A stretch of DNA of 6,111 bases from Candidatus Galloscillospira excrementavium (GTDB lineage Bacteria > Bacillota > Clostridia > Oscillospirales > Oscillospiraceae): positions 1-6,111 of the forward strand of contig DVHW01000104.1 of the NCBI GenBank assembly GCA_018711785.1, written 5' to 3'. Each line of letters begins with the position of its first letter. Positions within the stretch are counted from its first letter, which is position 1. Position numbers and translations under genes: made by a program. Shown here in pieces: positions 4,344-6,111 of the stretch. The notes under the pieces were generated by a model. It ran no database searches and had not been told where the DNA came from. It saw only the letters and a list, made by a program, of their open reading frames with translations.

Positions 4344-5135
4344 ATGCGGGAACAGATTGCCGCCCTGCTGAAGGACCGGCGCAGGCGGCTGGGCCGGTCC
4401 GTCCGGGAGGTGGTGGAGGCCCTGGAGGACAGCGGCGTCCACGTGTCGGAGAAGACCGTGTACAGCTGGGAAAGCGGGCACCGCCAGCCTGACGCGGACA
4501 CCTTTCTGATCCTGTGCCAGCTCTACGGCGTCCAGTCCCTGGGGGAGGTGCAGCCCTCCCTGGTCCGGCAGGCCGCCCCCGCCCTGCCGGAGGACGCGCT
4601 GGGCGTGGCCCGGGACTACGCCGCCCTGGACCGCCACGGCAAGAACATGGTGAAGATCGTCCTCACCGAGGAGCGCAAGCGCCTGGACGAGGCCCGGCGC
4701 CGCCAGTCCGGCGGGGAGGAGCCCCGGCACACCCGCATCATCCCGCTGTACTACACCCCCGCCGCCGCGGGCATGGTCTCCCCCGCCGCGGGGCAGGACT
4801 TCGACTACATCGAGGTCAGCGACGACGCCCCCCGCAGCGCCGACTTCGCCGTCAAAATCGACGGCGACTCCATGGAGCCCTATATCATGGACGGCTCCAT
4901 CGTCTACGTCAACCGGGAGACCTTGGAAAACGGGGACGTGGGCATCTTCTGCATTGACGGCAACATGATCTGCAAGCAGTACTACCGGGACGGGGAGGGC
5001 AACGTCCACCTGCTCTCCCTCAACCGCAGCCGCAGCGAGGCCGACCGCTATATCCACTGCCGGGACAACGACACGGTGATGAGCTACTACGGCCGGGTCA
5101 TCCTGCCCCGCCGCCCGCCCATCAGCCTGGCGTGA
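4344..5135 (+). CDS. CI/LexA-like phage repressor: XRE HTH plus S24 autopeptidase (263 aa)
   Basis: The N-terminal half (about 3-65) is an XRE/Cro-CI helix-turn-helix: IAALLKDRRRRLGRSVREVV, then SEKTVYSWESGHRQPDADTF, then the closing helix LILCQLYGV. A helical linker (about 83-122) leads to an S24 peptidase domain (about 130-255). It has a predicted self-cleavage bond A142-G143 (YTPAAAGMVSPA), nucleophile S176 in GDSMEP and general base K211 in ICKQYY. The spacing of cleavage site, Ser and Lys (34 and 35 residues) is close to that of LexA. Family knowledge predicts that RecA filaments formed on DNA damage stimulate cleavage, which removes DNA binding. The start is firm: AGGAGG lies 8 bases before ATG, with a strong promoter upstream. 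It is divergent from the lysis train and is the likely ligand of the 13-bp operators between them. Confidence 0.96.
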   Translation: MREQIAALLKDRRRRLGRSVREVVEALEDSGVHVSEKTVYSWESGHRQPDADTFLILCQLYGVQSLGEVQPSLVRQAAPALPEDALGVARDYAALDRHGKNMVKIVLTEERKRLDEARRRQSGGEEPRHTRIIPLYYTPAAAGMVSPAAGQDFDYIEVSDDAPRSADFAVKIDGDSMEPYIMDGSIVYVNRETLENGDVGIFCIDGNMICKQYYRDGEGNVHLLSLNRSRSEADRYIHCRDNDTVMSYYGRVILPRRPPISLA

Positions 5136-5177
5136 GCCCTGCCCCAAAATAAACCCATCCCCTTCCGGAGGTCCCCC

Positions 5178-6056
5178 ATGAAACAGCGCCTGTCCTCTCT
5201 CCTGCTCGCCCTGCTGCTCGCCCTGTCCCTGGCCGGGTGCGAGCTGCTCGCCCCCGCCCCCTCCCTCCTCTCCGGCGGCAGCTTCGACCCGGATAGCCTC
5301 CCCGCCTACTCCGGGGAGCCCTATGTGGAGGTCAACGGCAACGTCCCCTACTTCACGGAGGAGGACCTGACCACCGACGCCTTCGAGGAGTACAGCCCCC
5401 TGGACGCGCTGGGCCGCTGCGGCGTGGCCTTTGCCAATGTCTGCCCCGCGCTCATGCCCACCGAGGAGCGGGGGGAGATCGGCATGATCCGCCCCTCCGG
5501 CTGGCAGACCATACGCTACGACGGGGTGGTGGACGGCAACTACCTCTACAACCGCTGCCACCTCATCGGCTACCAGCTCTCGGGGGAGAACGCCAACGAG
5601 GAAAACCTCATCACCGGCACCCGATACCTCAATGTGGAGGGGATGCTCCCCTTTGAAAACCTGGTGGACGACTACGTGGACGAGACCGGAAACCACGTGC
5701 TCTACCGGGTGACCCCCGTCTTTACGGGGGAAAACCTCCTGGCCGACGGGGTGCTGATGGAGGCCCGCTCGGTGGAGGACGAGGGCCGGGGCGTGACCTT
5801 CTGCGTGTTCTGCTACAACGTCCAGCCCGGGGTGGTCATCGACTACGCCACCGGGGAGAGCCACCTCTCCGGCGAGGAACCGGAGGAGACCCCGGCGGGG
5901 GAGGCCAACTACATTCTCAACACCAACACCATGAAGTTCCACCTCCCCACCTGCGCCTCGGTGGCGGACATCAAGCCCGCCAACCGGGGCACCGTTGCCA
6001 CCCGGGAGGAGGCCCTGGCCGCGGGGTATGAGCCCTGCGGACGGTGCAACCCGTGA
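5178..6056 (+). CDS. Secreted lipoprotein DNA/RNA non-specific endonuclease with Ada-like zinc tail (292 aa)
   Basis: A lipoprotein signal (hydrophobic residues 5-20, lipobox LAGC with C21) predicts anchoring on the outer face of the membrane. The nuclease core (about 45-225) belongs to the EndA/NucA-like beta-beta-alpha-metal superfamily. YNRCHLIGYQL carries the DRGH-equivalent motif as NRCH, with H128 the probable general base. ENLITGTRYLN supplies N143 (likely metal-binding), R149 and N152. The C-terminal 49 residues (YILNTNTMKFHLPTCASV and GYEPCGRCNP) form a small zinc module like the Ada metal-binding domain, with H255, C259, C287 and C290 as candidate ligands; this tail recurs on secreted nucleases. 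GGAGG lies 7 bases before ATG. It follows the repressor by 42 bases with no evident promoter, so co-transcription is likely. It could be a lysogenic-conversion gene or simply a flanking host gene used for extracellular nucleic acid breakdown. Confidence 0.93.
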   Translation: MKQRLSSLLLALLLALSLAGCELLAPAPSLLSGGSFDPDSLPAYSGEPYVEVNGNVPYFTEEDLTTDAFEEYSPLDALGRCGVAFANVCPALMPTEERGEIGMIRPSGWQTIRYDGVVDGNYLYNRCHLIGYQLSGENANEENLITGTRYLNVEGMLPFENLVDDYVDETGNHVLYRVTPVFTGENLLADGVLMEARSVEDEGRGVTFCVFCYNVQPGVVIDYATGESHLSGEEPEETPAGEANYILNTNTMKFHLPTCASVADIKPANRGTVATREEALAAGYEPCGRCNP

Positions 6057-6088
6057 CCTTTTTCCCACCTTCCAGCTCTCACAGGGCC

Positions 6089-6111
6089 CCGGACCGCGCG
6101 GCGCGGTCCGG
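6089..6111 (+). terminator. Probable terminator hairpin cut by the window edge
   Basis: CCGGACCGCG (6089-6098) and CGCGGTCCGG (6102-6111) are perfect inverted repeats around a 3-base loop, 32 bases after the nuclease stop. Any T-run would lie beyond the window, so terminator identity and direction rest on the stem and its position. Confidence 0.6.

Noticed and set aside
4290..6068. Long minus-strand open frame (592 codons) opposite the repressor and nuclease
   Set aside because: Its Gly/Val/His-rich low-complexity translation mirrors the codon bias of two clear plus-strand genes, and it shows no family motif.
1..6111. CRISPR array, tRNA, rRNA, insertion sequence or attachment site
   Set aside because: I found no regular spaced repeats, cloverleaf, transposase or paired att-like repeats. 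The only repeats are the operators and hairpin arms listed.

Overview
The window is a high-GC stretch (coding regions look roughly two-thirds G+C). It has strong AGGAGG-type ribosome binding sites, sigma-A-like promoters and a lipoprotein signal of Gram-positive style. This suggests a high-GC gut Clostridia relative (Oscillospiraceae type), although no taxonomic marker gene is present. The content is phage-like: a short prophage or phage-derived module read leftward, a divergent repressor, and a rightward secreted nuclease gene.

The left two-thirds (4107 down to 5) is one tightly packed minus-strand gene train. In order it encodes a 68-aa Cys-rich KTR-type zinc ribbon, a 77-aa helical protein, a protein with about four helix-turn-helix segments resembling sigma-70 region 4, and a 133-aa coiled-coil protein. 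These are followed by a 162-aa protein with a carbohydrate-binding (CBM5/12-like) signature, a 121-aa unknown, a small two-span holin-like protein, an N-acetylmuramoyl-L-alanine amidase endolysin, and an XhlA-like 71-aa membrane/coiled-coil protein. Most junctions overlap by 4-8 bases or have short gaps. No capsid, terminase, portal, integrase or replication gene is visible.

The 236 bases between 4107 and 4344 form an AT-rich divergent control region. A minus-strand promoter (TTGACA, 17, TATCAT) faces the gene train and a plus-strand promoter (TTGACC, 18, TATAAT) faces the repressor. Three related 13-bp sites ending in CGCAG lie 31-32 bp apart; one fills the spacer of the leftward promoter and one sits just upstream of the rightward promoter. 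This has the layout of a lysogeny switch.

The right third (4344-6056) encodes a repressor with an N-terminal XRE helix-turn-helix and a C-terminal LexA/CI-type S24 autopeptidase, whose Ala-Gly cleavage site, Ser and Lys are all visible. Forty-two bases later comes a predicted lipoprotein nuclease with an Ada-like zinc-binding tail, and the window ends in a perfect GC hairpin that is probably a terminator.

Working model (inference): the repressor holds down the leftward train. On DNA damage it cleaves itself, the sigma-like/KTR regulators and surface-binding proteins are made, and holin plus amidase lyse the cell. Whether this is the end of a full prophage or a self-contained, domesticated damage-triggered lysis module cannot be settled without the flanking sequence.
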